The notes under the pieces were generated by a model. The model did no database searches. It saw only the letters and a list, made by a program, of their open reading frames with translations, and was not told the DNA's origin. Source: Novosphingobium profundi (lineage in GTDB: Bacteria > Pseudomonadota > Alphaproteobacteria > Sphingomonadales > Sphingomonadaceae). From it: a stretch of 64,000 bases of DNA. The stretch is taken from contig NZ_JAIVLF010000003.1 in assembly GCF_020524485.1 (NCBI RefSeq), forward strand, positions 682,001 to 746,000, given 5' to 3'. Position numbers and translations under genes: made by a program. Below, in pieces: positions 18,974 to 27,044 of this stretch (within the stretch, counting starts at the first letter, position 1; every line of letters starts with the position of its first letter).

Positions 18974-21448
18974 TCAGAAGCGCACGGTGCCCTGCACGCC
19001 GATGGTGCGCGGCTGGGCCACCGAGCGCGCGTAGTAGCGCGAGATCACCCCGTCGTTGACCAGATTGCGGCGGGTCAGGTCGTTGCTGACGCCAGTCACC
19101 GCGTAGGTATCGAAGATGTTGGTCGCGAACACACCCACGTCGAAACGGTCGGTCTTGTAGGTGATGTTGGCCTGGTGCATCCAGTAGTCCGGCAGCTTCT
19201 CACCGCCGCCACGGGCACCCACGCGGGTCAGGATGTTGCCGGTGTAGGTGGCGGTCCAGCCGAAGTTGAGCGCATTGTCGCCCACCGGCAGCTCGTAAGT
19301 CGCCCCGATCGCGCCCTTGTTCTTGGCCGAGCCGGGCAGACGGTCGCCCGAGAAGGCCCCGACAAGATCGCCCCCTGCAATCGACAGCAGGGCGGGCACG
19401 TCCTCGGTCAGGTGCGCATCAAGGTAGGAGTAGTTGCCGCGGATCGAGAGGCCGGGCAGCGGCTGCGCCTGGAACGAGACGTCGATGCCCTTGGAGACCG
19501 CCTTGCCGCCGTTCGACGTGATGCCGATGGCGCCGTAGGTGGTCTGACCGTCAAGCTGGATGCCATCCCAGCCGACGTGGAAGGCCGCCAGCGTGAGCAT
19601 CAGCTTGTTGTCGAAGAGCTGGGCGCGCATGCCGATTTCGGCGTTCTTGGTCTCGTCCGGACCGTAGTCGAGTTCGTTCGGCAGGGCGCACAGCGTCTGG
19701 CCGTTCTGCTGGCCGCCAGCCTCGTGGATGTCGATGACTTCCTGGCTGCACGGCGCCACGCGGTTCACGCCGCCGATGCGGTAGCCGGTCGACCAGGTGC
19801 CATAGACCATGAACTCGGGCGTGATGTTCCACGAAGCGTTGATCTTATAGACGAGGCCGTCCTTCGAGGTACTGCCCGAGCGCGAGCTGTAATCGTCGGC
19901 CCAGAGCGGCAGGTAGGAGCCGCCATTCACCCAGGCATCGTACTTGTAGTAGCGCAAGCCCCCGGTGACCTGCAGGTCATCGGTGAAGTGCACCGTCGCC
20001 TCGCCGTAGAGGCCCTTCTCGTCGTTGGTCGAGCGCACGAACGAGGAGTACTCGTGCGCATAGCCGTCCACCGAGGGGTCGGTCTCGAGGTCGGTGCCCC
20101 AGTTCTCGTTCGCCCATTCGGGGAAGCCGGGGACGTACTCGTCGTAGTTCGAGCGGTACGACTGGCGGTTCCAGAAGGCACCAGCCACGAAGCTGAACGG
20201 TCCGTCGAAGGTCGAGACGAAGCGCAGCTCGTTGGTGAAGGCGTGCTCCTTCTGGTTCGACTGGTTGTAGCTTGAGAACCCGGGGAACAGTTCGTAATCG
20301 TAGTCGAGGTCGATCAGGAGATCGGTATTGTCCCCCTGGTACTCGGACTTGCGCTGGGTGTAGGCCGAGACGAAGACCACGTTGACCGCATCCGCGACGT
20401 TGCCCTCGACTTCGAGCGAGAGGAGATCGCCGCTACGCTTGGCCGGCTCCATATAGCGCCACGGCGCCTCGTAGCGGCCCTCACCCACGACACCGCCGCC
20501 GTTGGCCGAACGGCCGTCTGTCTTGGTCTCCTGGTGCGCGTACGTCACGTAGACCTTGAGATCGTCGGCGTAGAAACCAAGCTGGTTGCGGGTGGTGAAG
20601 GTACGCTCGAAGTTGAGATCCTTGCCGCGCGTGAAGTTCGCGTCCTGGTCCGCCTCGCTGCCGAGCGGATTGTCGACGCCGCCCGGCTGCGGAATGGAGG
20701 TTCCCGGCTCCTGCAGCAGGTAGGGATAGTCGATGAAGCCCGGGTTGAAATAGTAGCCGGTCGCCGAGCGGAACGCGATCGTGTCCTCCACGATCGGCAC
20801 GTTGACGACACCATAGCCGTTGTAGCCGGTGTCGCCCGAGTGGGCCATGTCGAAGACGCGGCCGCTGCCCTCGAACGAGAATTCACTGGCGTCGGGGCGG
20901 TTGGGCATGTTGCGCATGGCGCCAGCCAGCGTACCCAGACCATAAAGCGTGCCCTGGGGCCCGAGCAGCGTCTCGACGCGGTTGATGTCGATCAGCTTGA
21001 AGTCGTAGTACATGGGCACTTCACCCAGGTACATGCCGACGGCCGAGTTCGAATTGTCACCGGCCGTGGCCGACGTGTCGCTAGCCGAAAGCCCGCGCAT
21101 GACAATCGTGCCCGCACCGCGCGGACCGTTGTCGAGAATCGTCACACCCGGCGTGAAGGCGCCCAGGTTGCGCATGTCGTCGATGTGCTGTTCCTGCAGA
21201 TCATCGCCGCTGATCGCGCTGATGTTGATCGGCGTTTCCATGATCGTGGTGTCGCGGCGGGTGGCCGAGACGACGATCGCCGAGCCGACCAGTGCAGGCG
21301 CATCGGCTGCCGCCGCCGCGCTGGCCGGAGCTGCGACATCCGCCGGTGCGTCGGCCGCCTCATCGGCCAGCGCGGGCGAGGCCAGCGCCGCGCAGGTAAT
21401 GCCGGTCGCGCACAAGAGCCCGGCCTTGAATTGTCCCCGAATTGACAT
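18974..21448 (-). CDS. TonB-dependent outer-membrane receptor
   Basis: 824 residues. A signal peptide ends SPALADE, followed by an Ala/Pro/Asp-rich linker (about residues 30-55) and a plug domain from GSAIVVSATRRDTTIMETPINISAI (TonB-box region), then VMRGLSASDTS, VGMYLGEVPMYYDF and RVETLLGPQGTLYGLGTLAGAMRNM. The barrel ends in QGTVRF. It carries the C-terminal Phe needed for BAM assembly. The neighbours are a sulfotransferase and two lipid hydroxylases, so a lipidic or sulfated ligand is conceivable but unproven. Confidence 0.93.
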   Translation of the reverse strand: MSIRGQFKAGLLCATGITCAALASPALADEAADAPADVAAPASAAAAADAPALVGSAIVVSATRRDTTIMETPINISAISGDDLQEQHIDDMRNLGAFTPGVTILDNGPRGAGTIVMRGLSASDTSATAGDNSNSAVGMYLGEVPMYYDFKLIDINRVETLLGPQGTLYGLGTLAGAMRNMPNRPDASEFSFEGSGRVFDMAHSGDTGYNGYGVVNVPIVEDTIAFRSATGYYFNPGFIDYPYLLQEPGTSIPQPGGVDNPLGSEADQDANFTRGKDLNFERTFTTRNQLGFYADDLKVYVTYAHQETKTDGRSANGGGVVGEGRYEAPWRYMEPAKRSGDLLSLEVEGNVADAVNVVFVSAYTQRKSEYQGDNTDLLIDLDYDYELFPGFSSYNQSNQKEHAFTNELRFVSTFDGPFSFVAGAFWNRQSYRSNYDEYVPGFPEWANENWGTDLETDPSVDGYAHEYSSFVRSTNDEKGLYGEATVHFTDDLQVTGGLRYYKYDAWVNGGSYLPLWADDYSSRSGSTSKDGLVYKINASWNITPEFMVYGTWSTGYRIGGVNRVAPCSQEVIDIHEAGGQQNGQTLCALPNELDYGPDETKNAEIGMRAQLFDNKLMLTLAAFHVGWDGIQLDGQTTYGAIGITSNGGKAVSKGIDVSFQAQPLPGLSIRGNYSYLDAHLTEDVPALLSIAGGDLVGAFSGDRLPGSAKNKGAIGATYELPVGDNALNFGWTATYTGNILTRVGARGGGEKLPDYWMHQANITYKTDRFDVGVFATNIFDTYAVTGVSNDLTRRNLVNDGVISRYYARSVAQPRTIGVQGTVRF

Positions 21449-21582
21449 GCAAACCCCCTGTAGATTTTAGTTAAAGCTTGCCCGTTCCCTGACAGCACGC
21501 CGCCAGAGCCGGATCCGAATGGTTGGTGGAATGAAGACCCGGCGCACACGGGATGCGGCGCGCGCCGGATGCTCCCGGTGCG

Positions 21583-22581
21583 TTACGGCTGGCCGGTCGA
21601 CGCCTTCGTGGTCTTGGTCGTGCTGCGCAGGCGATCGATCACCGGCTGGAAGGGAAACAGGAACTGCTCCCGGATCGTGAGGCGCCGAAGGTCATCCTGG
21701 CCGACCACGGTGGCCTCACCCTCACGGTAGGTGCCCATCAGGCGGTCGAGCAGGATGAGCGAATTGGCATAGTTGCAGCGCGTGCTCTCGTAGTCGGTCG
21801 AGTGATGCAGGCTGTGGTGGCGGATGGTGGTGAAGAAGAAGGAATAGAACGCTGGCGGGTTCGCGCGCACGTTGGCATGGGCGTAGGTCGAGACAACGCC
21901 GAGCACGTTGAAGGCGCAGAACACCGGAACCGCATCGAAATCGAAGAAGGCAAGGACGCTCAGACCGATCAGGAACAGTTCGATCGGGTTGCCGACATAG
22001 CCCTTCATCGCGTTGAGCTGGGTGACGTGATGGTGCGGCGCATGGGTCAGCCAGAACGGCGTCGAATTGTGCATCAGACGGTGCATCCAGTACTGCCCGA
22101 ACTCGAACAGGACCATGACCATCACGACCTGCACGAGGAACGGCAGTTCCCCCGCCCAGGGCGTGGCGATACCTAGCGTTTCCTTGAGCGCGAACAGCGG
22201 TCCATCGCCTGCAACCTCGACCAGCCAGCCGATGGCGGTGTAGCCCAGTACCACGTAGAAAACGTCGGTCGCGAATTCGCGGCCGTTCATGCGCCAACCT
22301 TCGTGGCGTTCGAACGCCCATTCGAGAAGTTGCACGAACGCCGTCACCGCAAGCCCCGCAACAACCAGCGACCAGGGGCTCTGCGTCAGCGAGGCGGGCG
22401 CAAACATCCAGAAGAGAACGACGGCAAGAACCGTGAAGGGCGGAAGAAGATCGACGAACAGCGCCTTGAGTCCTGATGCACGCGGCGCCGGAGCAAAGTC
22501 AATTCCGACAGCCGAAGCGTGGGAAGACACAGGTTCGTGCTCCTCGTGGCAATCCGGACTGAAGGTCGGCGTTCGAGCCAT
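21583..22581 (-). CDS. fatty acid hydroxylase / sterol desaturase family protein 2
   Basis: 332 residues with a soluble N-terminal stretch, at least four hydrophobic spans and the di-iron histidine motifs HRLMH, HAPHHH and HHSLHH. It is a paralogue of the gene at 15789. Its N-terminus is longer and unrelated (MARTPTFSPDCHEEHEPVSS). Probably co-oriented with, and possibly downstream in order from, the TonB receptor promoter region (it lies 134 nt upstream of the receptor gene on the same strand). The substrate is unknown. Confidence 0.88.
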   Translation of the reverse strand: MARTPTFSPDCHEEHEPVSSHASAVGIDFAPAPRASGLKALFVDLLPPFTVLAVVLFWMFAPASLTQSPWSLVVAGLAVTAFVQLLEWAFERHEGWRMNGREFATDVFYVVLGYTAIGWLVEVAGDGPLFALKETLGIATPWAGELPFLVQVVMVMVLFEFGQYWMHRLMHNSTPFWLTHAPHHHVTQLNAMKGYVGNPIELFLIGLSVLAFFDFDAVPVFCAFNVLGVVSTYAHANVRANPPAFYSFFFTTIRHHSLHHSTDYESTRCNYANSLILLDRLMGTYREGEATVVGQDDLRRLTIREQFLFPFQPVIDRLRSTTKTTKASTGQP

Positions 22582-22928
22582 TACGAATCTCCCTCATCGC
22601 GCCGAAATACGGCGCAACCCTTGCGTTCTCCTCCCCGTGTCCAAGCTCGCTCTCAGTGGCGAATACGGACACGGTATTGATATTACAGATTGCGTCAAGA
22701 GTATTAATTCGCGACCGCAACATTGCGCATTAAAAAGTCGCAACTCGCGGAAATGCTTGCCCTACGCTCCATGTCGGCGTGCACAAAATGCTCCGGGATG
22801 CTGCCGTTTTGCAGCGCGAAAGCGTGATTCGCCGCACTCTGGCGGCGTGCTGTGCCCCTTATGCCACACCCGGATGCGAGCGGCCTTTCGGGCGCCACCC
22901 CCCGCACATGACCTCCCGCCCCACCTTG
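22582..22928. other. intergenic region between hydroxylase 2 and NikR-like regulator 1
   Basis: About 350 nt without a supported gene, separating two divergent genes. It holds TATTAC half-sites (22674-22707) on the hydroxylase side and runs into the palindrome at 22929-22957 on the regulator side. I see no riboswitch-like fold here. Confidence 0.4.
22674..22707. promoter_or_regulatory. TATTAC half-sites before hydroxylase 2
   Basis: GTATTG (22674), TATTAC (22681) and GTATTAA (22701). The TATTA cores at 22681 and 22702 are direct repeats 21 nt apart, the same phasing as upstream of hydroxylase 1. This suggests that both hydroxylase genes answer to the same DNA-binding protein. Confidence 0.45.
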
Positions 22929-22957
22929 ATATTACCGAAGAGCGAACGTGGTAATAT
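22929..22957. promoter_or_regulatory. NikR-type palindromic operator before regulator 1
   Basis: ATATTACC - 13 nt - GGTAATAT, a perfect 8-nt inverted repeat, 29 nt overall. The geometry resembles the NikR operator of E. coli (6-nt arms 16 nt apart). It lies 112 nt upstream of the NikR-like start and is directly followed by an ATGGACAAGCC box at 22963 that also follows the operator at 23718. Autoregulation is the simplest reading. Confidence 0.7.
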
Positions 22958-22962
22958 TGCCG

Positions 22963-22992
22963 ATGGACAAGCCGAATACTTTTCGCGATTGA
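22963..22992 (+). other. possible 9-codon leader ORF MDKPNTFRD
   Basis: ATGGACAAGCC opens a frame of nine codons ending in TGA at 22990. The same 11 nt open a frame 7 nt after the second operator (23753). There is no strong ribosome site, so it may be a leaderless leader peptide, or the 11 nt may be a conserved promoter or start-site element rather than coding. Confidence 0.3.
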
Positions 22993-23069
22993 GGACAGAC
23001 AGCGCGCCCGATCCTTCGAGGATGCCTTGCCCCGGCGCGGGCCCCAAGACGAGACGAGTTGAGAGACCG

Positions 23070-23567
23070 ATGAGCACCGAACTTGCCCGCCTCAGCATGA
23101 GCCTGCCCGCCGACCTGTTCCGCCAGCTCGACATCATGGTCGAGGAACGCGGCCTGCCCTCGCGCTCGCAGCTGATCGCCGAACTGATCCGCCACTCGCT
23201 CGCCAAGCACGAGGCGCGCACCCGTCCCGACGAGATGCTCGCGGGCACGATCACCATTGTCTATCGCGGCGACCGGGGGCGCGTGCGCCAGCAGCTTGCC
23301 GAGCGCCAGACCGAGTTCCTCAAGGAAGTGATCTCCTCGCAGCATGTCTTCCTTGAGGACGACCAGTCGCTCGAGGTGCTGCTGGTCCAGGGCCCGGCCG
23401 TGCGCCTGGCCGACCTGGCCGACGCGCTGCGCGGTATCCGCGGCGTCAGCCAGCTCGAGCTTGTCACCACCACCGCACTACTGCCCCCGCTGCACGAGCA
23501 GGACGGCCTGGACGCCGCAACCTCGGCGGTGACCGGGAAAGCGGCGCGAGGCACCGAAGCGGCCTGA
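23070..23567 (+). CDS. NikR-like ribbon-helix-helix regulator 1
   Basis: 165 residues. The N-terminal ribbon-helix-helix domain (LARLSMSLPADLFRQLDIMVEE, SRSQLIAELIRHSL) and C-terminal ACT-like domain (EMLAGTITIVYRGDRGRVR, SSQHVFLEDDQSLEVLLVQG) follow NikR. By eye only the first nickel-ligand His (of SSQH) is kept: the next His is Phe, the Cys is Ser, and the partner-chain His is Thr. It therefore probably senses something other than nickel. The start ATG at 23070 follows TGAGAGACC, shared with regulator 2. It stands in front of a guanidine/urea-type ABC transporter and is probably autoregulated through 22929-22957. Confidence 0.85.
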   Translation: MSTELARLSMSLPADLFRQLDIMVEERGLPSRSQLIAELIRHSLAKHEARTRPDEMLAGTITIVYRGDRGRVRQQLAERQTEFLKEVISSQHVFLEDDQSLEVLLVQGPAVRLADLADALRGIRGVSQLELVTTTALLPPLHEQDGLDAATSAVTGKAARGTEAA

Positions 23568-23577
23568 ACGCGCGCCG

Positions 23578-23604
23578 TCGCGCACGGACAATGATCGTGC
23601 GCGA
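23578..23604 (+). terminator. hairpin after regulator 1
   Basis: TCGCGCACG - 9 nt - CGTGCGCGA, a 9-bp stem 10 nt after the regulator 1 stop. There is no T tract. It separates regulator 1 from the transporter operon, which has its own operator at 23718. Confidence 0.45.
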
Positions 23605-23717
23605 GGAGAAACCCCGCCGGGTTGGATAGGGGCTCAAAGGCGCAGAAATGCGCGCCGGAAGCCGTATCCTGTGCGCGTCACCCCAGGTAACGACCTGTCA
23701 GCACCGCGCCTGCGCCG

Positions 23718-23745
23718 GTATTACACAATCTTCACGGCGTAATAC
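23718..23745. promoter_or_regulatory. NikR-type palindromic operator before the ABC transporter
   Basis: GTATTA - 16 nt - TAATAC, extended to GTATTAC/GTAATAC, 28 nt in all. Arm length and spacing equal those of the E. coli NikR operator, with different arm sequence. It lies 60 nt upstream of the substrate-binding-protein start and 7 nt before the ATGGACAAGCC box. It is probably the operator for one or both NikR-like proteins. Confidence 0.75.
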
Positions 23746-23805
23746 ATTTTGGATGGACAAGCCCTTCCAGACGCGCAATGTTGCGCTGCGAAAGGGGACT
23801 GATTC

Positions 23806-24888
23806 ATGCTCGCATCCATCCGCAAGGCCGCCACCCTCGCCGTGACCGCCGGAGCGCTCTTCACCGCTTCGTGCTCCGGGCCTGCGGACGCGCCCGAGAC
23901 CCCGCGCACCGAATTCAACATCGGCTGGTCGATCTACGCGGGCTGGATGCCCTGGCCCTATGCCCAGCAGGCCGGCATCGTGAAGAAGTGGGCCGACAAG
24001 TACGGCATCACGATCAACATCGTGCAGGTCAACGACTACGTCGAATCGGTGAACCAGTACACCGCGGGCAAGCTCGACGGCGTGACGGTCGCCAACATGG
24101 ACGCGCTCACCATCCCGGCCGCGGGCGGCAAGGACACCAGCGCGATCATCGTGGGCGACTACTCGAACGGCAACGACGGCGTGCTGCTCAAGAACGCGTC
24201 TGATCTCAAGGCGATCAAGGGCCAGCCGGTCAACCTGGTCGAACTGTCGGTCTCGCACTACCTGCTCGCCCGCGCGCTCGAATCGGTGAACATGACCTTG
24301 CGCGACGTGAACACCATCAACACCGCCGATGCCGACATCGTGGGCGCCTTTGCCAGCCCCGACGTCAAGGCGGCGGTAGCCTGGAACCCGCAGCTCTCCT
24401 CGATGAAGGCGCAGGACGGCGCCAACGAGGTGTTCAGCTCGGCCGATATTCCCGGCGAAATCCTCGACCTTCTCGTCGTCGACACCAAGACGCTGAAGGC
24501 CAACCCCAAGCTCGGCAAGGCGCTGACCGGCATCTGGTACGAAACGGTCGCGCTGATGCAGCAGCAGAGTGAAGCGGGCAAGGACGCGCGCGCGGCCATG
24601 GCCAAACTTGCCGGTGCCAGCCCCGCCCAGTTCGACAGCCAGCTTGCCACCACCCACCTCTACGCCGACCCGGCCGAGGCGGTGAAGGCGACCGATGATG
24701 CGGCGCTTGTCACCACCATGACCCGCGTGCGCGACTTCAGCTTCGAGCAGGGCTTGTTTGGCGGCGCGCCCTCGGCCGATACCGTGGGCATGTCCTTCCC
24801 CGGCGGCAAGACGCTGGGCAATGCGCAGAACGTCACGCTGCGTTTCGACGACAGCTTCATGAAGATGGCGGCCGACAAGAAGCTCTGA
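23806..24888 (+). CDS. ABC transporter substrate-binding lipoprotein, guanidine/urea type
   Basis: 360 residues. The N-terminus has a hydrophobic stretch ending FTASCSG, a lipobox-like site, so a lipid-anchored periplasmic binding protein is likely. FNIGWSIYAGWMPWPYAQQAGIVKKWADKYG is typical of the nitrate/sulfonate/taurine-like binding proteins annotated as putative urea transporters beside urea-carboxylase genes. With a carboxyguanidine-deiminase pair downstream, guanidine is the more probable ligand. It is followed after 57 nt by the permease. Transcription probably starts within the operator region at 23718-23745. Confidence 0.85.
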   Translation: MLASIRKAATLAVTAGALFTASCSGPADAPETPRTEFNIGWSIYAGWMPWPYAQQAGIVKKWADKYGITINIVQVNDYVESVNQYTAGKLDGVTVANMDALTIPAAGGKDTSAIIVGDYSNGNDGVLLKNASDLKAIKGQPVNLVELSVSHYLLARALESVNMTLRDVNTINTADADIVGAFASPDVKAAVAWNPQLSSMKAQDGANEVFSSADIPGEILDLLVVDTKTLKANPKLGKALTGIWYETVALMQQQSEAGKDARAAMAKLAGASPAQFDSQLATTHLYADPAEAVKATDDAALVTTMTRVRDFSFEQGLFGGAPSADTVGMSFPGGKTLGNAQNVTLRFDDSFMKMAADKKL

Positions 24889-24945
24889 TCGGCCGCTTCC
24901 CTTCTCTTCCCCCCGAAAAATCGAACCTGAGGTGAGGCGCCGCTT

Positions 24946-25761
24946 ATGCGTTGGGTGAATCGCCAGGTCGGCCGGAGCAACCGGATTTTCCTCGGATCGC
25001 TGCCGATCCTGCTCCTCGTGCTGACCTACCTGTTCCTGGCCGTCCAGCGGCACGAGGCCAACCCGGCCGACAAGATCCTGCCGCTTCCCTCGGCCATGGT
25101 CTCGAGCATGTCCGCGCTCATCATGGAGCCGGACAAGCTCTCCGGGCAGTTCATCTTCTGGGCCGACACGCTGGCGAGCCTCCAGCGCCTGGGCATCGGC
25201 CTTGGCATCTCGACGCTGATGGCGCTCGCGGTCGGCCTGCTACTCGGCATCCTGCCGCCTGTGCGCGCCACCTTCGGGCCGCTGGTGACGGGCATCGCGG
25301 TGATCCCCCCGATTGCCCTTCTTCCCATCCTCTTCATCGCGCTCGGTCTTGGCGAGACGGCCAAGGTGGCACTGATCGTGGTGGGCATTGCGCCGGTCAT
25401 GATCCGCGACGTCGCCGCCCACGTCCAGGCGCTCCCGCGCGAACTCATCATCAAGGCCCAGACGCTGGGCGCCAGCAGCTGGCAGGTGATGATCCGCGTT
25501 GCGCTACCCCAGGCCATGCCGCGCCTGATCCAGGCAATCCGCCTGGCGCTGGGCCCGGCCTGGGTGTTCCTGATCTCGGCCGAGGCCATCGCCTCGGACG
25601 TCGGGCTTGGCTACCGCATCTTCCTGGTCCGCCGCTATCTCTCGATGGACGTGATCCTGCCCTACGTCGCTTGGATCGCGCTCCTCGCTATCGCCATCGA
25701 CTTCGTCCTCGTCACGATCAGCAAGCGCGGCTTTGCCTGGGCCCATGGAGACGACCATTGA
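24946..25761 (+). CDS. ABC transporter permease, guanidine/urea type
   Basis: 271 residues with six predicted membrane spans. The EAA loop for ATPase docking is at about residues 165-195 (ELIIKAQTLGASSWQVMIRVALPQAMP). It belongs to the nitrate/taurine/sulfonate (SsuC/TauC) permease type. Its stop overlaps the TTG start of the ATPase gene. It forms the membrane channel of the importer with the genes on each side. Confidence 0.9.
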   Translation: MRWVNRQVGRSNRIFLGSLPILLLVLTYLFLAVQRHEANPADKILPLPSAMVSSMSALIMEPDKLSGQFIFWADTLASLQRLGIGLGISTLMALAVGLLLGILPPVRATFGPLVTGIAVIPPIALLPILFIALGLGETAKVALIVVGIAPVMIRDVAAHVQALPRELIIKAQTLGASSWQVMIRVALPQAMPRLIQAIRLALGPAWVFLISAEAIASDVGLGYRIFLVRRYLSMDVILPYVAWIALLAIAIDFVLVTISKRGFAWAHGDDH

Positions 25762-26540
25762 GCAGCCTTCTCAGCCTCCGCAACGTCTGGGTCGAGTATG
25801 GGGACAAGGTCATCATCGAGAACCTCAGCCTCGACATCGAGGAAGGGTCCTTCGTTTCGGTGGTCGGCCCCTCGGGAGCAGGCAAGAGCAGCTTCCTGCG
25901 CCTGATCCTGGGCCAGGAAGGCCCCAGCCGCGGAAAGATCCTGCTCGACGGCACGCCGCTGCCGCCCGAATGCGGGCCCGACCGCGGCGTCGTCTTCCAG
26001 CGCTATTCCACCTTCCCGCACCTGACCGCGCTGCGCAACGTCATGTTCGGGCACGAATGCGACGGCGCGCCCTTCTCGGCCCGCCTGTTCGGTTCGGCCA
26101 GGCGCAAGGCCCGCGAGGAAGCGGCCGAAATGCTGACCGCGGTCGGCCTGGGCGCCAATCTCGACAGCTATCCGGCCGAGATGTCGGGCGGCATGCAGCA
26201 GCGCCTGGCGATTGCCCAGGCGCTCATCAAGCGCCCGCGCATCCTGCTCCTCGACGAGCCGCTCGGCGCGCTCGATCCGGGTATCCGCGCCGACATGCAC
26301 GAGCTCATCTCACGGCTGTGGCGTGACTATGCGCTGACCATCGTCATGGTCACCCACGACATCCGCGAAGCCTTCACCCTGGGAACCCGTGTGCTCACGC
26401 TCGACAAGCGCCGCCACGACCCCCAGGCGCCGCACCGTTACGGCGCGACGGTGGTCTACGACCTGCCGCTCGACAAGGAGAATGCGCAGGTCACCTACCA
26501 CGCCGAGCGTATTACTATTGACGAAGTTCGTAATAACTGA
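25758..26540 (+). CDS. ABC transporter ATP-binding protein, guanidine/urea type
   Basis: 260 residues. The start is a TTG at 25758 that overlaps the permease stop (TTGA); no ATG lies nearby in frame. Walker A is GPSGAGKSS, the Q-loop FQRYSTFPHL, the signature MSGGMQQRLAIAQAL, Walker B ILLLDEPLGALD and the switch His MVTHD. It energises the importer. Its last codons contain the third NikR-type palindrome (26509-26536), so the operator for regulator 2 sits inside this coding sequence. Confidence 0.9.
   Translation: MSSLLSLRNVWVEYGDKVIIENLSLDIEEGSFVSVVGPSGAGKSSFLRLILGQEGPSRGKILLDGTPLPPECGPDRGVVFQRYSTFPHLTALRNVMFGHECDGAPFSARLFGSARRKAREEAAEMLTAVGLGANLDSYPAEMSGGMQQRLAIAQALIKRPRILLLDEPLGALDPGIRADMHELISRLWRDYALTIVMVTHDIREAFTLGTRVLTLDKRRHDPQAPHRYGATVVYDLPLDKENAQVTYHAERITIDEVRNN
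26509..26536. promoter_or_regulatory. NikR-type palindromic operator before regulator 2
   Basis: GTATTA - 16 nt - TAATAA (one mismatch in the arms), 28 nt, the same geometry as 23718-23745. It is embedded in the final codons of the ATPase gene and ends 16 nt before the regulator 2 start. It probably gives regulator 2 and the enzymes behind it their own regulated promoter. Confidence 0.65.
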
Positions 26541-26552
26541 GAGACCAGAGGC

Positions 26553-27044
26553 ATGAGCTCCGAATCCGCTTCCCTTGCCCGTCTCAGCATGAGCTTGCCC
26601 GCCGAACTGTTCCGGCAGCTCGACGTGATGGTGGCGGAACGAGCCCTGCCCTCGCGCTCACAGCTGATCGCCGAGCTGATCCGCCAGGCCCTGGCCGAGC
26701 ACGAGTCCCTGTTCCGTCCCGACGAGATGCTCGCGGGCACGATCACCATGGTCTACCGCGGCGAGCGGGGGCGCATGCGCCACCAGCTCTTCCGCACCCA
26801 GTCCGGCTTCCTGAAGGAGATCATCTCATCGCAGCACATCTTCCTTGAGCACGACCGCTCGCTGGAAGTGCTCCTGGTGCAGGGTCCTTACGCCCGCCTC
26901 AAGGAGCTGTGCGACGCGATCCGCCGCCTGCGCGGCCTTCAGCAGCTCGAACTGGTGACCACCACCTCGCTTCTGCCGCCGCTCCACAAGCAGGACCGCG
27001 GCGCCCCCGACACGCCCCCTCACATTCCCGGAGCGCATCCATGA
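26553..27044 (+). CDS. NikR-like ribbon-helix-helix regulator 2
   Basis: 163 residues, a close paralogue of regulator 1 (shared SLARLSMSLPAELFRQLD, PSRSQLIAELIRQAL, PDEMLAGTIT, SSQHIFLEHDRSLEVLLVQGP). As there, the Cys ligand of NikR is Ser and the second His is Phe. It starts after TGAGAGACC, like regulator 1. It overlaps the next gene as ATGA, so it is co-translated with the DUF1989 enzymes. Two paralogues flanking a transporter suggest a heteromeric or feedback pair. Confidence 0.85.
   Translation: MSSESASLARLSMSLPAELFRQLDVMVAERALPSRSQLIAELIRQALAEHESLFRPDEMLAGTITMVYRGERGRMRHQLFRTQSGFLKEIISSQHIFLEHDRSLEVLLVQGPYARLKELCDAIRRLRGLQQLELVTTTSLLPPLHKQDRGAPDTPPHIPGAHP

Noticed and set aside
23070..23567. 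Annotation as the nickel repressor NikR
   Set aside because: Family fold fits, but key nickel ligands are substituted and no nickel transporter or urease is near.
22582..23805. Guanidine riboswitch (ykkC, mini-ykkC, ykkC-III) upstream of the guanidine genes
   Set aside because: I could not match any of the three consensus folds by eye; palindromic operators explain the conserved DNA better. A covariance-model search would settle it.
24951..26540. Single 529-codon fusion of a permease-region frame with the ABC ATPase
   Set aside because: The first half is out of frame with the true permease; the ATPase starts at the TTG at 25758.
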